Shown here: piece by piece, positions 46,496 to 56,040 of the stretch
Numbering within the stretch: position 1 is the stretch's first letter
How the letters are laid out: each line of letters begins with the position of its first letter
The notes under the pieces: model-generated
Seen by the model: the letters and a program-made list of their open reading frames with translations, nothing else
Told to the model about the DNA's origin: nothing
Database searches by the model: none
Assembly: GCF_040802235.1 (NCBI RefSeq)
Contig: NC_133170.1
Span: 2,061,001 to 2,125,000, forward strand
Reading direction: 5' to 3'
Source: Manis javanica
Lineage: Eukaryota; Chordata; Mammalia; Pholidota; Manidae
DNA length: 64,000 nucleotides
Program-made: the position numbers and the translations under genes

Positions 46496-48753
46496 GATTT
46501 GGGTATGGATGGCAAAGGGGGTGAACGGGAGATGCGGAGTTTCAAGGGATCAGAGGGATGAGGCGTGGTAGAGTAGACAGCATCTTGGGCTGTATCCGAA
46601 GGACTCTGGATTGTGACTGATGGGTCTTGGGTGTCCAGAGAAGGTGGGTCCTGGGTATTTGGTTTCAACCTGGAGATATGAATCCAAGGGGTGACAGAGT
46701 TATCAGGCAGTAAGAGCTTGGCGGCTGAGGGGGTGCAGAGAATAACTGGGTGTGGACCCTCCCATTTTGGGGTGAGAGAGGGCCGATCCTCTGGCAGCTT
46801 ATAAAACACTAGTTGGCTGGGCTGTAAGGCAGGAGGATTTTGGGAGGCGGATGGATCCGGGAGGAGCCAATCCTGATATTTCCACAATTCAGTGCGGAGG
46901 AGAGAGAGTAGCGGAAGGGCCATATTGGGAGGAATTGGTCCTTTGTGGGAAGGGAGCCCTGGGGGTAGAATTGGGCGGCCGTACATGATCTCAAAGGGCG
47001 ACAAGAAGGAGGGTTTCTTTGGGAGGGCCCGAATGCGGAGTAGAGCTAAGGGAAGTAAGCGAACCCAGTCAAGGTGTAGTTCTAGAGATAGTTTGGTCAG
47101 GATGTCTTTTAGAGTCCTATTGGTTCTTTCTACTTTTCCCGAAGCCTGTGGTCGATAAGGACAATGTAAATGCCAGGGGAGCGAGAGCAACTTGGAGAGG
47201 TTCTGGATAATTTGGGCAGTGAACTCAGGGCCGTTATCTAATTGGAGGGAAGTGGGCATCCCGAACCTAGGAAAGATCTGGATGAGGAGGATAGAGGCAA
47301 CCACGGACGCTCGTTTGTTAGTGGTGGGGAAAGCTTCGACCCATCCAGAAAATGTATCTAGTAACACGAGTAGGTATCTGGTACGCCGTAAGGGGGGCAT
47401 GTTAGTGAAGTCTATTTGCCAATCTGAGGCGGGGACATTGTGCCTTGCTTGATGAGCCGGGAAGGGTCGGGCTTTGAGGGGGGTATTAGGGTTAGTGCGT
47501 TGGCAGATGGTGCACTTGCAGGTGATTTGGTCAAGTAGGGTTTTATCTTCAGGAGAGAAAGGAAAAAAGGATTGTAAAAAATGGATCAAGGATTGGGGGC
47601 TGGGATGGAACAGATCATCTAAGAAGCAGAAGAGAGACTCTTTGTCCTGGGAACAGAGGGTGTCTTGTGATAAGGCTAAAACCGCAAGGGCGGATGGATT
47701 GTTGTCTGGTGTGTCTTCTGATAGGGCAACTGACCAGGCTACTCTGTCGGCTTTGTTGTTACCTCTTGCAATGGGGGAGTCATCCTTTTGACGTGATTTG
47801 CAGTGGACTATGCCTAGTCGGTGTGGGAGTTGTGAAGCCACTAGAAGTTTAGTAATTAAGGCTGAATTAGTGATGGAATTCCCTTTTGTGGTGAGGAGGC
47901 CTCGTTCTTTCCATACTGCCGCGTGGGACAAGAGAATGTGGAATATGTACTTGGAGTCAGTGTACAGTGTGAGAGACGTGTCCCGGGCCAGAGTGCAAGC
48001 TCTGGTGGCTGCAATGAGTTCGGCCTGCTGATTGGTTCTACCAGGGGGTAGGGCTCGTGCTTCAATGACGTCTTCAGGGGACACTACTGCATATCCTGAG
48101 TAGCGGATGCCCTCATGTTTAAAGGAAGACCCATCCGTAAACCAGATGAGGTCGGAGTGTGAGAGGGCTCCTTCGGAGATCGTGGAGTGGCACGGAAGGA
48201 AGCTGTGAAGGGCTTCCGGGCAATCATGCGAGGGAGTGTGAGGAGAGTCGGGCAGAGGAAGAAGAGCGGCCGGATTCAGGGGCGGGCAGGGGAGGAAAGA
48301 AATGTCTGGATTTTGGAGGAAAGAGGACAGTAAGGTCAGGAGTCTGGAGGGAGGGAGAGTCTGTAAACTTTTGTAGGTTAAGAGATCTTTTAGGTGATGT
48401 GGGGACAGAATGGTAAGGGGCACCCCAAATGTTAGTTTATGAGCTTCTTTCTGCAAGAGCTGTCCAGTGGCTAATGCCCCTAGGCAGGGGGCCCATCCCC
48501 GAACTGTGGGGTCTAATTGCTTGGAGAGATAAGCTACTGGGGCAAAGGATGGGCCATAATATTGGCCTAGGACTCCTAGAGCTTGACTGGACCTCTCATG
48601 AATGTATAATGAGAAGGGCTTCGACAAATCAGGGAGATGGAGAGCTGGGGCTTCCACAAGGGCTTGACAGAGCTTAATGAAGGAGTGTCGGGGTGAGGAT
48701 GATAATGGTTCTTCAGGGGGGCCCTTGCTGAGGTCGTATAGGGGTCTTGCCAA
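46492..48753 (-). pseudogene. Longest intact pol segment: RT connection, RNase H, integrase
   Basis: 753 codons without a stop. It has no ATG start of its own: the upstream boundary is the TAA at 48786 and the first in-frame codon near 48753 is TTG. All catalytic residues of RNase H and integrase are present, as listed for the whole pol entry. Confidence 0.85.
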
Positions 48754-49110
48754 CAGGGAGAAGTTAGGGATCCACGCTCTAAGTTACCCAGCCAGGCCCA
48801 GAAAGGAAAGGATTTCTGTCTTGGTTTTGGGAACGGGCAGGTCAGAGAGGAGTCGTTTTCTGTCTAAGGTAATGGACTTTCTTTGTTGAGACAGAAGGAA
48901 TCCGAGGTAAGTGACAGAAGGGGAAGAGATTTGAGCTTTGACAGGGGATACTCGGTAACCTCTAGAAGCTAGTAGGTTAAGTAGGGAGGCAGTGTCAAGT
49001 TGACATTGTTCCCACGAGGGGCTGCAGAGTAGAAGATCATCTACGTATTGTAATAAGGTGGACTTGGAGTGATCATGATGAAACTGTTTGAGGTCCTGAG
49101 CTAGGACCTG

Positions 49111-49584
49111 TCAAAAAATATGGGGACTATCTCGGAAGCCTTCTGGCAAAACTGTCCAAGTGAGTTGTTCAGAATGTCTTGTGTATGGGTCCGTCCAGGT
49201 GAAGGCGAAAAAATCTTGAGAGGAGGGGTCCAGAGGGATAGAAAAAAGTGCATCCTTGAGATCTAGGACTGAGAAGTGGGATGCTGAGGCAGGAATCTGC
49301 GATAAAAGGGTGTATGGATTTGGAACTAAGGGATGGATAGGGACAACAGCCATGTTGATGAGGCGAAGGTCTTGGACAAGGCGGAAAGATCCGTTGGTTT
49401 TTTTAACAGCTAATATGGGAGTATTAAATGGGGAGTGAGTGGGTCTGAGGTAATGTTTGTTTAAGAGATCTTGAATGATGGGTTGGAGGCCTATGAGGGC
49501 TGAAGTGGTTAGGGGGTATTGGGCCTGACAGATATACTGAGAGGGGTCACGTAATTTGATAGAGGCAGGAGGACATAGAGCCAC
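49111..49584 (-). pseudogene. Reverse transcriptase N-terminal segment
   Basis: Open for 157 codons between two stops. It includes the RT fingers/palm words PILAVKKTNGSFRLVQDLR and FSVLDLKDALFSIPL (first catalytic aspartate in LDLKDA), then ends at TGA 49113-49111 shortly before the YVDD motif, which is in the same frame further on. Confidence 0.88.
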
Positions 49585-49602
49585 GGAGGGGCTTGAGATG
49601 TC

Positions 49603-50031
49603 TCAAACTCTGGGATTTACAGGGTGTATGAGGGCGGAACCGGAGCTTTCATTGGGTAGAGGGGGGTCGTCGGCTATGAGGGCCATCAGAAAGGGAGTAC
49701 TGGGGGCTGTGGGAGTGGATATAGTTATGGAAACGTGAAGGAGAGAAAGGATGTCCCTAGTAAAGGGATGGGACACTGGGGCATAACCAGGAAGGAGTGG
49801 GAGAAAGGTATGGGATTGTCTTGGGTTGTGCATAAAAGGAGGGAAAATCTGTTTACCTCCTACCCCGACTATAGGAGTAATGGCAGGCATGGTAGGGCCC
49901 CGGTATTATCGCAAGACTGAGAAGGCTCCTGTATCTAAGAGGAAGGACATGGGGTGACCGTCTACTATTAAAGTAACCCTGGGCTCCTGTTTGGTGATGG
50001 AAATGGTCAGGCGAGAAGCCCCTGGGCCCTG
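49603..50031 (-). pseudogene. Protease segment
   Basis: Retroviral aspartic protease. FLLDTGAFSVL is followed by TAA (49908-49906), then the frame reopens through VGVGGKQIF to TGA 49605-49603. The active-site triad DTG is intact, but the stop right after it breaks the domain. Confidence 0.85.
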
Positions 50032-50034
50032 TCA
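50032..50034 (-). other. gag terminator TGA at the gag-pro junction
   Basis: The zinc-knuckle frame (both motifs), this TGA and the protease frame share one reading phase. That is the arrangement of gammaretroviruses, in which pol is made by stop-codon readthrough. The stop is followed by C (TGA CAG GGC). Confidence 0.75.
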
Positions 50035-50109
50035 ATCTTCCTCTGCCAGCCCCACTACGGCGGGCTTAGGATGGGGGTTGTTCGTCCAGCCTCCCCTTCG
50101 GGTGGTTGG

Positions 50110-50220
50110 GCAATCAGACCCCCAGTGGCCCTTTTTGTGGCATCTGGGGCATGGGGTGGTAGGAGATCTGAGGAAGGGGCACGCCCTTGACCAATGTCCC
50201 TCTTTTCCACACTTGAAACA
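50110..50220 (-). other. Two Gag zinc knuckles (CX2CX4HX4C)
   Basis: CFKCGKEGHWSRAC (50220-50179) and CPRCHKKGHWGSDC (50151-50110), in the pro-pol frame. They would bind the genomic RNA in nucleocapsid. MLV-type gammaretroviruses have one; some class I human ERV groups have two. Confidence 0.9.
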
Positions 50221-50461
50221 AGCTCCTGGGGGGTGGGGGGCTTGTTTGTAGAGGGGCGCCCAGGTTGTGGTTTTATCAACTGGGCCAACATCTGTAAATT
50301 GGCCTGATCAGCCTTTTGTTTACGGCGTTCTTTCTCCTCCTCCCAGTTATGGAAGACTTTAAAGGCCACTGTTAGGATCTCAGTCTGTGGGGTAGTGGGG
50401 CCCTGTTCTAACTTTTTGAGTTTAGCTTTAATGTCGGGGTAGCTTTGAGCTAGGTAGTATG

Positions 50462-50998
50462 TCATAAGGACCTGTCTTCCTTCAGGTGGTTCTGGGTCCG
50501 GCTGGTATACTGTAATAGGGCTTGAGTGAGTCTGTCTAAGAACTCGGAGGGGGTTTCGTCTCTCTTTTGAATTATGTCTTGAAGCTTTTGAAAATTGACT
50601 ACTTTATGAGCTGCCTTTTTCAGACCTGCTATTAAGCAGGAGGCAAAAATATCTCGAGAGTGGCGACCCATGGCGGTGTTATAATCCCAGTGTGGGTCTT
50701 GTTTGGGGACAGCAGTGGGGCCAGGGGAATAGGTGGGGTCAGTCCTGTGGGTTTCGGTAGCGTGCGTTTGGGCGAAGTCCCAAGCTCGTCTACGCTCTTC
50801 AGGGAGGAGAGTATTGGCCAGGAGCATGAAAATGTCATGATGCGTGAGGCTGTAAGACTGGAGGGTCCATTGAAACTCCCTGATGTATGTCGTGGGATCA
50901 GTGGAAAAGGAACTTAGGCCTTTCTCTAGTTGGGCTAAATCTCCTAAGGAGAAAGGGACGTGAACGCGCACGATGCCTTCGGATCCTGCTACTTCCCG
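50462..50998 (-). pseudogene. Gag capsid segment
   Basis: Open frame covering the capsid from EVAGSEGIVRVHVPFSLGD to a stop at 50462. It carries the major-homology-like region near its end. It is joined by indels on both sides to segments in other frames. Confidence 0.85.
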
Positions 50999-51189
50999 GA
51001 GGGGGGGTGATAATTTTGGGAGGCCCTCGGGACTGGGTCTGAGGGGGACTGAAGGGTTCTGGCTCAGTCTGTGGGGGGGAAACAGGTGATGGGGGCAAAG
51101 ATGCGATAATTTTGGGAGGCCCTCGGGACCGAGTCTGAGGGGGCAAAGGCGGAGGAGGCTCTTGGGACCTAGTTAGAGAGGGGCTGAAA

Positions 51190-51500
51190 GGCTCAAGCTC
51201 GATCTGCCGGAGGGGGGAAGGTCAGGGGGATGGAGGCAGAGGGGGTGAGGTGGGGGAGATGGTGGTGGAGGGAGGAGAGGAGGGGGAAGGGAGAGGACAC
51301 GGGAGGCTTCTGCAGGGGTGGAGGCAGCAGCAGAGGCGGTGGTAGAGGAAGGGGAGGGGCTGTTGTAGGAGAGGAAGGGGAAGGGAGAGGACGGGAGGCT
51401 TCTGTGGGGGAGGAGGCAGCAGTGGTGGTGGAGGGCGGAGGGTTTGTAGGAGGGGGAGGGGCCGAAGGGGGAAGCCTGTATGGCGGAGGTTTGTCAGCTG
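51190..51500. repeat. Purine-rich (plus) / pyrimidine-rich (minus) tract in gag
   Basis: The plus strand is nearly all G and A with many GGGG and GGAGG runs. The viral strand encodes Pro/Ser/Leu-rich sequence. Just beyond it (51150-51000), the word PPQTRSRGPPKII occurs in two copies (second PPQTQSRGPPKII). Confidence 0.85.
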
Positions 51501-52190
51501 GGTCAAAGGTAATTGAAGAGGGACTGGGAGTGTGGGGAGGGAAGGGAGACGGCTTGCAGGCCAGGAGAACCTGGGGCGGGGAGCAGGTGGTGCAGAGGCT
51601 GGGATTTTGAGCTAGGAGGTGAAAAACTTCGATATAGGGAATCTCCTTCCATTTTTTCAGGCGCTGGCAGTAGTTAAAGAGATTGCAAGTGATGTTAGGA
51701 TCAAGAGTTCCCCCTGCGGGCCATTGGTTGTTATCGTCTAGGGGGTATGTCGTACAATCTTGGGAGCAGTATTTATGGAGAAGTTTTGGTTTTATATCAG
51801 GCGTCAGGGAGAGGGTAGCCAGATGCTTAAGCAGGCATTCAAGAGGTGAACTTTCAGGGAGGGATGAGGAGGCTCCCATGGCTGAAGGACTGAGAAGGAG
51901 ACAAACAGGGGAAGACGAACGGAGATCCTCGGACTGGGAACAGATCGCAAGGAGACAAAGGGTGTCCCCGATGATCCTTGGTGGTCTGCGGAAACTCGTA
52001 TACGAGTCGGAGTTTCTTAGGAAGTGTGGGTCGTCACCCAGACTTCCTTAAGAAGGCAGACTGCTGGAGTCATGAGGTACGTAGCACTAGGAATTTTCGG
52101 CGGACAGAACGGATTTCGGCAGACAGAACAGAATGGAAGGACGAAGGGGGAAAAGGGAGCGTTCTCATCCACAAAGAGTCACCTCGTGTA

Positions 52191-52435
52191 TGGCTGTTGG
52201 AGGGGGGCCTGAGGGTCTGCCGCAGCCGTGAAGGCCTGAGGCAGGGATTTATGGCTGTTGGAGGGGGGGCCTGAGGGTCTGCTGCAGCCGTGAAGGCCAG
52301 AGGTGGCGATTTATGGCTGTTGGAGGGGGGCCTGAGGGTCTGCCGCAGCCATGAAGGCCGGAGGCAGCGATTTATGGCTTTTGGAGGAGGGGCCTGAGGG
52401 TCCACCGCAGCCGTGAAGGCCTGAGGCGGGGAGAG
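52191..52435 (-). repeat. Four 61-bp tandem repeats in the proviral leader
   Basis: tggctgttgg-type unit starts lie at 52191, 52252, 52314 and 52375 (periods 61, 62, 61). Each unit contains cctgagggtctgccgcagcc and gaaggcc. The array sits between the splice donor and gag, where a packaging signal or dimer site would be expected. Confidence 0.92.
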
Positions 52436-52530
52436 TTCCCTCCTCGTCCCTGAGCATCAGGGCCTTGCCGGACGATCACGGTCAATGGCACTGTGATAGC
52501 TCGGGGAAGAGTGGCCCACTCCGGGGGAAA

Positions 52531-52538
52531 ACTTACCT
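52531..52538 (-). promoter_or_regulatory. Candidate major splice donor of the provirus
   Basis: The minus strand reads TTTAG|GTAAGTTT, a near-perfect donor 115-130 bases after the primer site, as expected for making spliced env RNA. Confidence 0.75.
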
Positions 52539-52649
52539 AAAGGCCAGAGAGGAGTGGTGAGTGTGATGAGCCAGCGCTGGAAAAAGAGGACGAGGGCAAG
52601 CTGCTGCTGGTGTCGGGGGGAAGATGGGGCCCAGTTGGGGTGTCCCGTC

Positions 52650-52667
52650 TCCCGGGTTTTGGCACCA
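52650..52667 (-). other. Primer binding site, tRNA-Phe type
   Basis: The minus strand reads TGGTGCCAAAACCCGGGA, one base after the 5' LTR. It matches the complement of the 3' end of tRNA-Phe (TCCCGGGTTTCGGCACCA) at 17 of 18 bases, from recalled tRNA sequence. Confidence 0.85.
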
Positions 52668-52668
52668 A

Positions 52669-52926
52669 TGAAAGGAAAGGAGCGACACACAGCAGCAATT
52701 CACCGGAGAATTCCGCATTATTAGGGAAAGGTGCTGGGTTATATAGGAAGGGGCATGGCGTGATTGTGGTGTTACTTCTATGGGACTGGTGGCTATTGGC
52801 TAGGTGCTGGGATTGGGAGGGGGGAGAGAGGTGATTGGGCTTTAGGTGGCGCCGGCGGGAACCGAGGACCCCACCCCCCTCGAAGAGAAGCCGGAAGTTC
52901 GCCATCTTACTGGTGAGGGCCCTTCA
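52669..52926 (-). mobile_element. 5' LTR of the provirus (258 bp)
   Basis: Begins TG and ends CA like its partner. On the minus strand it has CCAAT words, a TATATAA box and, in the R position, AATAAT instead of AATAAA. It is short for a gamma-type LTR. Confidence 0.95.
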
Positions 52927-52931
52927 CGTTT
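52927..52931. repeat. Target-site duplication, right copy
   Basis: cgttt, paired with cgttc at 44266-44270. Confidence 0.6.
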
Positions 52932-54497
52932 GGACAGTAGAGAGAGTCCCGAATCTTGGAAGTCTTTGGAGGCCGGGGTACGTGCTTTGGATTTTGTGTG
53001 GTTAGAGGGTTTTACACAGGGTTGCGATATGTTTCCGTTTACTTGAAGCCATCATTGTGGCTGCTCTGGCGAGTGGACTATTCCGGAATGGAGTAATAAA
53101 GCAGGGCTGCCAAACGGGCGGCGGGAGTCATCCAGGAGCCGTGCCCGTGATGGAGCGGAAGGGGGCTGAGGCCGAGAGGGGCCCGGGGCCTGTGATGTTA
53201 CACAGACGGGCCCTGCTCGTGGTCCTGGAGGTCATGCTGGGTAGCAGGACAGTGAGCCAGGCGTTAAATCACCAGTGAAGGAAGAGTCAGCTGGGAACCA
53301 GAGAAGGTGGCAGCAGGTGGTGGAGCCTGGTGCGTGAACATCAGAGGAACTGGGACTGGGATTTGGGGAGGCAGAGGAGGAAGAAATGGTTTGGAATGAG
53401 CAGCGACAAGCAGAAGATACAACCTCCAGGTCCTGAGTTGGGGGGCTGGGAAAGGAAAAACAGCCTTGAGAGGCCTGCAGAAGCAGCAGCCTGGGGAAAT
53501 AGCCAGGTTTCCATTAGGGTAAGAAACCGAGGAGACTGTGGAAGAAATTAAGGAATAAGGAAAATAAATATAATCTAATAGATTCCCTAGGAAATTAGAG
53601 TCTAGGGAACTTGCTGGGATTTCTACAAGGCATAATAAAAAGGGTGGGGGTGGGTTTGCTCAGTTGGGTCCAGTCAGTGGAATGCATTGCAGAAATGGGA
53701 TAAAGTTTCAGGTGAAATTACCTGGAGAGTGTGGGTAACAACGGACTGAATAGTATGGGGCCCGTGGGCATTTTACGATTCCTGCAGCGCCATTTGGAAT
53801 GGTAGCGATGGGTCGTGTGATCAGTGAGTGAAATCTGAGGATTACTCTCGGCTACTGCTTCAAGATCTGTAGGGGTTTCTTCTCTCTGATGCCAGTAATA
53901 TGGCTGGAATTTTCCTACGAATCAACCTCAAAAGTTTGTATCTGTAAAAGTTTGTAAATGGGATTTCAAGAAGGCTTACAGTCCGGGATTAATTTAAACC
54001 TTTCTTGAAGCATAACTACATTGCAAATTGGTGGTTAGAACTTCATTTATCTCTCAACTTGGACTATTTCTGTTGTCTCCTCACCCCTTCTCCCATCCCT
54101 TACCCCTTATGTATAAAAATCTAGCCACAGATTCTCTGAAATTAGTTGGCATTTCAGGCTTCAGGGATGGGATTTAGACAAATCACTGTAAACAGTTCTA
54201 GGTTCTAGTCTGTTCTTTGTGGCCCTACTAATGGTATTTTTATAGTAAACTTCTAACTGATCCATTTTAATCCTGGACAGTAGAGGGAAGCCTGGACTGG
54301 GTGAAGCATCAAGTTGCAAATCACAAGTTATACCAGTATAAGAGAGTCAAAATACACGATATATATGGAAATAAATGTATTACTAATGTCTTTTAAGGGG
54401 ACTCAGGATTGAAAGGGAGAAAGAATTATCTTGCAGACCCGTTTAGTTTTTGTTATCTACAGCTTTTCTTCCTGGTAACTGTCTGTTTCTTCTGTAG
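52932..54497 (+). other. Presumed PUS7L intron 1 sequence, no exon seen
   Basis: Part of it, to about 53550, looks like the other half of an old repeat (agcaggacagtgagccagg, tgggactgggatttggg). No coding exon was recognised before the acceptor at 54497. Confidence 0.4.
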
Positions 54498-55430
54498 GCA
54501 TCTGTTACTTAAGAATGGAAGAGGACACAGATTTTAGACTCAGGTCTAGTTCTTTGTGTTTCATTACTGATCATGTTGGATTTCATGGCACTATAAAAAG
54601 TTCCCCGTGTGACTTTGTTGTTATTGAGATTGATGAACAGGGACAGTTAGTTAATAAGGCCACTGATGAAACTGTTTGCATGATTAGGAAAGCAGTACCT
54701 GAGCCAGATAATTTCACCAACACCAAAAAAACAAAACTAGATCTTCAGAATCTGCCCTTGGAAGAGGGAAGCAAACAGGAGGTCGGTACTTTGGCTGTGT
54801 GCTCCGACGAGGACCAAAATCGTCAGCCTGGTTTGGAAAAGGAAGATACCATCAGTGATGGAACTTCCAAAGGTGAAGAAGGAAAAGCTGATGTGTTAGA
54901 CTCTTTGTTAGCAGAAAAAACTAATGATTTGCTGAATCAGTTCGCCTGTGATACAAAAGAGAAGTGGAATTCTAAAACTGAGGTAATCGGACCATCACCT
55001 GAATTCTCATTAGGCAGAATTCTTGACAAAAACCGGAGAGCTATTTTGCATAGTGCCGTTAGGCAGAAATTTCCTTTCTTAGTAACTGTAGGAAAGAGCA
55101 ATGAAATTGTTGTAAAACCAAATCTTGAGTATAAAGAACTCTGTCACTTGGTATCTGAAGAAGAAGCATTCGACTTTTTTAGATATTTGGATGCCAAGAA
55201 AGAAAAGTCCACATTTACCTTTAAACCCGATACAAACAAAGAGCACAGAAAAGCTGTCCACCATTTTGTCAACAAAAAGTTTGGAAATCTTGTGGAAACC
55301 AAGTCTTTTCCTGTCCGGAATTGCAATGCGGATAATCCAAGTATGATTACAGTTAGATTTCGGGAAAAAATACACAAGCACAGGAAAAGGTCTCTTCCTG
55401 AGTTCCAGGAAAGAAAAGCCATATACACAG
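54498..55430 (+). CDS. PUS7L: PUS7L first coding exon (pseudouridylate synthase 7-like), gene continues beyond window
   Basis: PUS7L belongs to the TruD/PUS7 family of RNA pseudouridine synthases. The acceptor is tttcttctgtag at 54497, ATG at 54515, and the donor ACACAG|GTAATT at 55430/55431. 305 full codons begin MEEDTDFRLRSSSLCFITDH and include DHVGFHGTIKSSPCDFVVIE, ILDKNRRAILHSAVRQKFPF and PNLEYKELCHLVSEEEAFDF. All are typical of the mammalian PUS7L N-terminal region, ahead of the TruD catalytic domain. The catalytic domain lies in later exons that I did not find in the remaining 8.5 kb. The non-coding first exon is inferred to lie in the CpG island near 43.2-43.5 kb, which puts the provirus in intron 1. 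Translation can extend a few codons into the intron, but the donor and protein match end at 55430. Confidence 0.96.
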
Positions 55431-55870
55431 GTAATTTAATAAAGTATTATCTTTTTCTTGGATAAATTTAGTTAGATTGTGGGAAAGCGGAGTAAGTTCA
55501 AAGGGATTAAATAAACTTGTCCAGAAGGGTACTGGAAAAACATGGGTCTGTCTTTTTAATGGGTGATAAAACCTTTCAAATGACAGTAATTGTAAAAATT
55601 ATCCTTCTTCATGTTTATAGTTAACATATTCAACACACTGACGCTGAAGCAGGTATTTTGTGTTCGGTGATTTTGTTAGAAGTAACTCTTGATTTCCTAC
55701 TTTGAAACTTATTTTAATTAAAATGAAGTATTTGGAGTTCAGTAGATTGTGTTTGCCATGCTGGGGAAAGGGAAGAGAATTCCAAGGAACCCTAACAATC
55801 GAACTTCCAGGTAGGGAACCTGAAAGCGAATGGGGAGCGGCCTTCTTCGGCTCTGTCAGTCTTTCCGAGA

Positions 55871-56040
55871 AGAGGTTCTCAAACTTGAGCATGAATTACA
55901 GTCACCCACAGGGCTTGCTGAAACAGATTTCTGAGCCCTACTCAAGAGTTTCTGATTGAGAAGGTTTGGGGCAGGGCTTAACACGAATTCCCAGTTGATG
56001 CTTTTTCTGCTGGTCTGGGGTCCACATTGTGAATCAGTTT
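55871..56040 (+). mobile_element. MER5A-like (hAT-Charlie) DNA transposon
   Basis: Word order of MER5A: gttctcaaacttgagcatga, cagggcttgctgaaacagat, gagtttctgattgagaaggt, ggggcagggctta, attcccagttgatgc and ctggtctggggtccacattg. Confidence 0.75.

Larger units (their letters stand above)
46492..50031 (-). pseudogene. pol: Proviral pro-pol, single frame with four internal stops
   Basis: The frame that follows the gag stop encodes protease (LLDTGAF active site, Asp codon 49935-49933), reverse transcriptase (QYVDDLLL, with the YVDD codons at 49047-49036), RNase H and integrase, in gammaretroviral order. In-frame stops lie at 49908-49906 (TAA, just after the protease active site), 49605-49603 (TGA), 49113-49111 (TGA) and 48786-48784 (TAA). 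From 48753 to 46492 the frame is open for 753 codons. There, RNase H shows D207, E245, D266 and D335. Integrase has a zinc-binding region (H383, H391, C414, C417), then D448, D506 and E542, exactly 35 residues between the last two, and a C-terminal WEGP module near 664. Frame never shifts, so decay is by point mutation only. Confidence 0.93.
50032..51879 (-). pseudogene. gag: Proviral gag, several frameshifts
   Basis: The ATG at 51879 starts MGASSSLPESSPLECLLKHL, a matrix protein with an N-terminal glycine suited to myristoylation. A long proline/serine-rich segment follows. The frame then changes near 51195-51150, at a C-run near 51000, near 50480 (just before MTYYLAQSYPDIKAK), and again at the C-run 50240-50228. 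Capsid shows VHVPFSLGDLAQLEKGL and a major-homology-like IIQKRDETPSEFLDRLTQAL. Nucleocapsid has two zinc knuckles. Between frames the protein content is in correct order, so the gene was whole and is now broken. Confidence 0.9.
44271..52926 (-). mobile_element. Class I (gamma-type) endogenous retrovirus, ERV-F/Fc-like, near full length
   Basis: An 8656-bp provirus transcribed leftward. In viral order: 5' LTR 52926-52669, Phe-type primer site 52667-52650, leader with tandem repeats, gag from ATG 51879, gag stop 50034, pro, pol to 46492, env 46495-44810, an extra ORF 44808-44527, polypurine tract 44528-44511 and 3' LTR 44510-44271. The gag-stop-pro-pol frame, D35E integrase with a WEGP (GPY/F-type) C-terminus, CX6CC in the transmembrane Env and an immunosuppressive-like heptad region are all gammaretroviral. 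The tRNA-Phe site suggests the ERV-F/Fc group (inference). All three viral genes carry breaks, so it is not competent as it stands. It lies antisense in the presumed PUS7L intron 1. Confidence 0.95.

Noticed and set aside
46892-48889. Plus-strand open frames opposite pol
   Set aside because: Mirror frames of a coding strand; the products are low-complexity and the minus strand carries clear retroviral motifs.
51230-51610. 126-codon Gly/Glu-rich open frame on the plus strand
   Set aside because: It is the reverse of the proline/serine-rich gag tract; composition alone explains it.
52191-52435. Repeat-encoded small protein from the leader repeats (111-codon minus frame)
   Set aside because: The frame is open because of the repeats' composition; it overlaps untranslated leader, with no supporting start or splice evidence.
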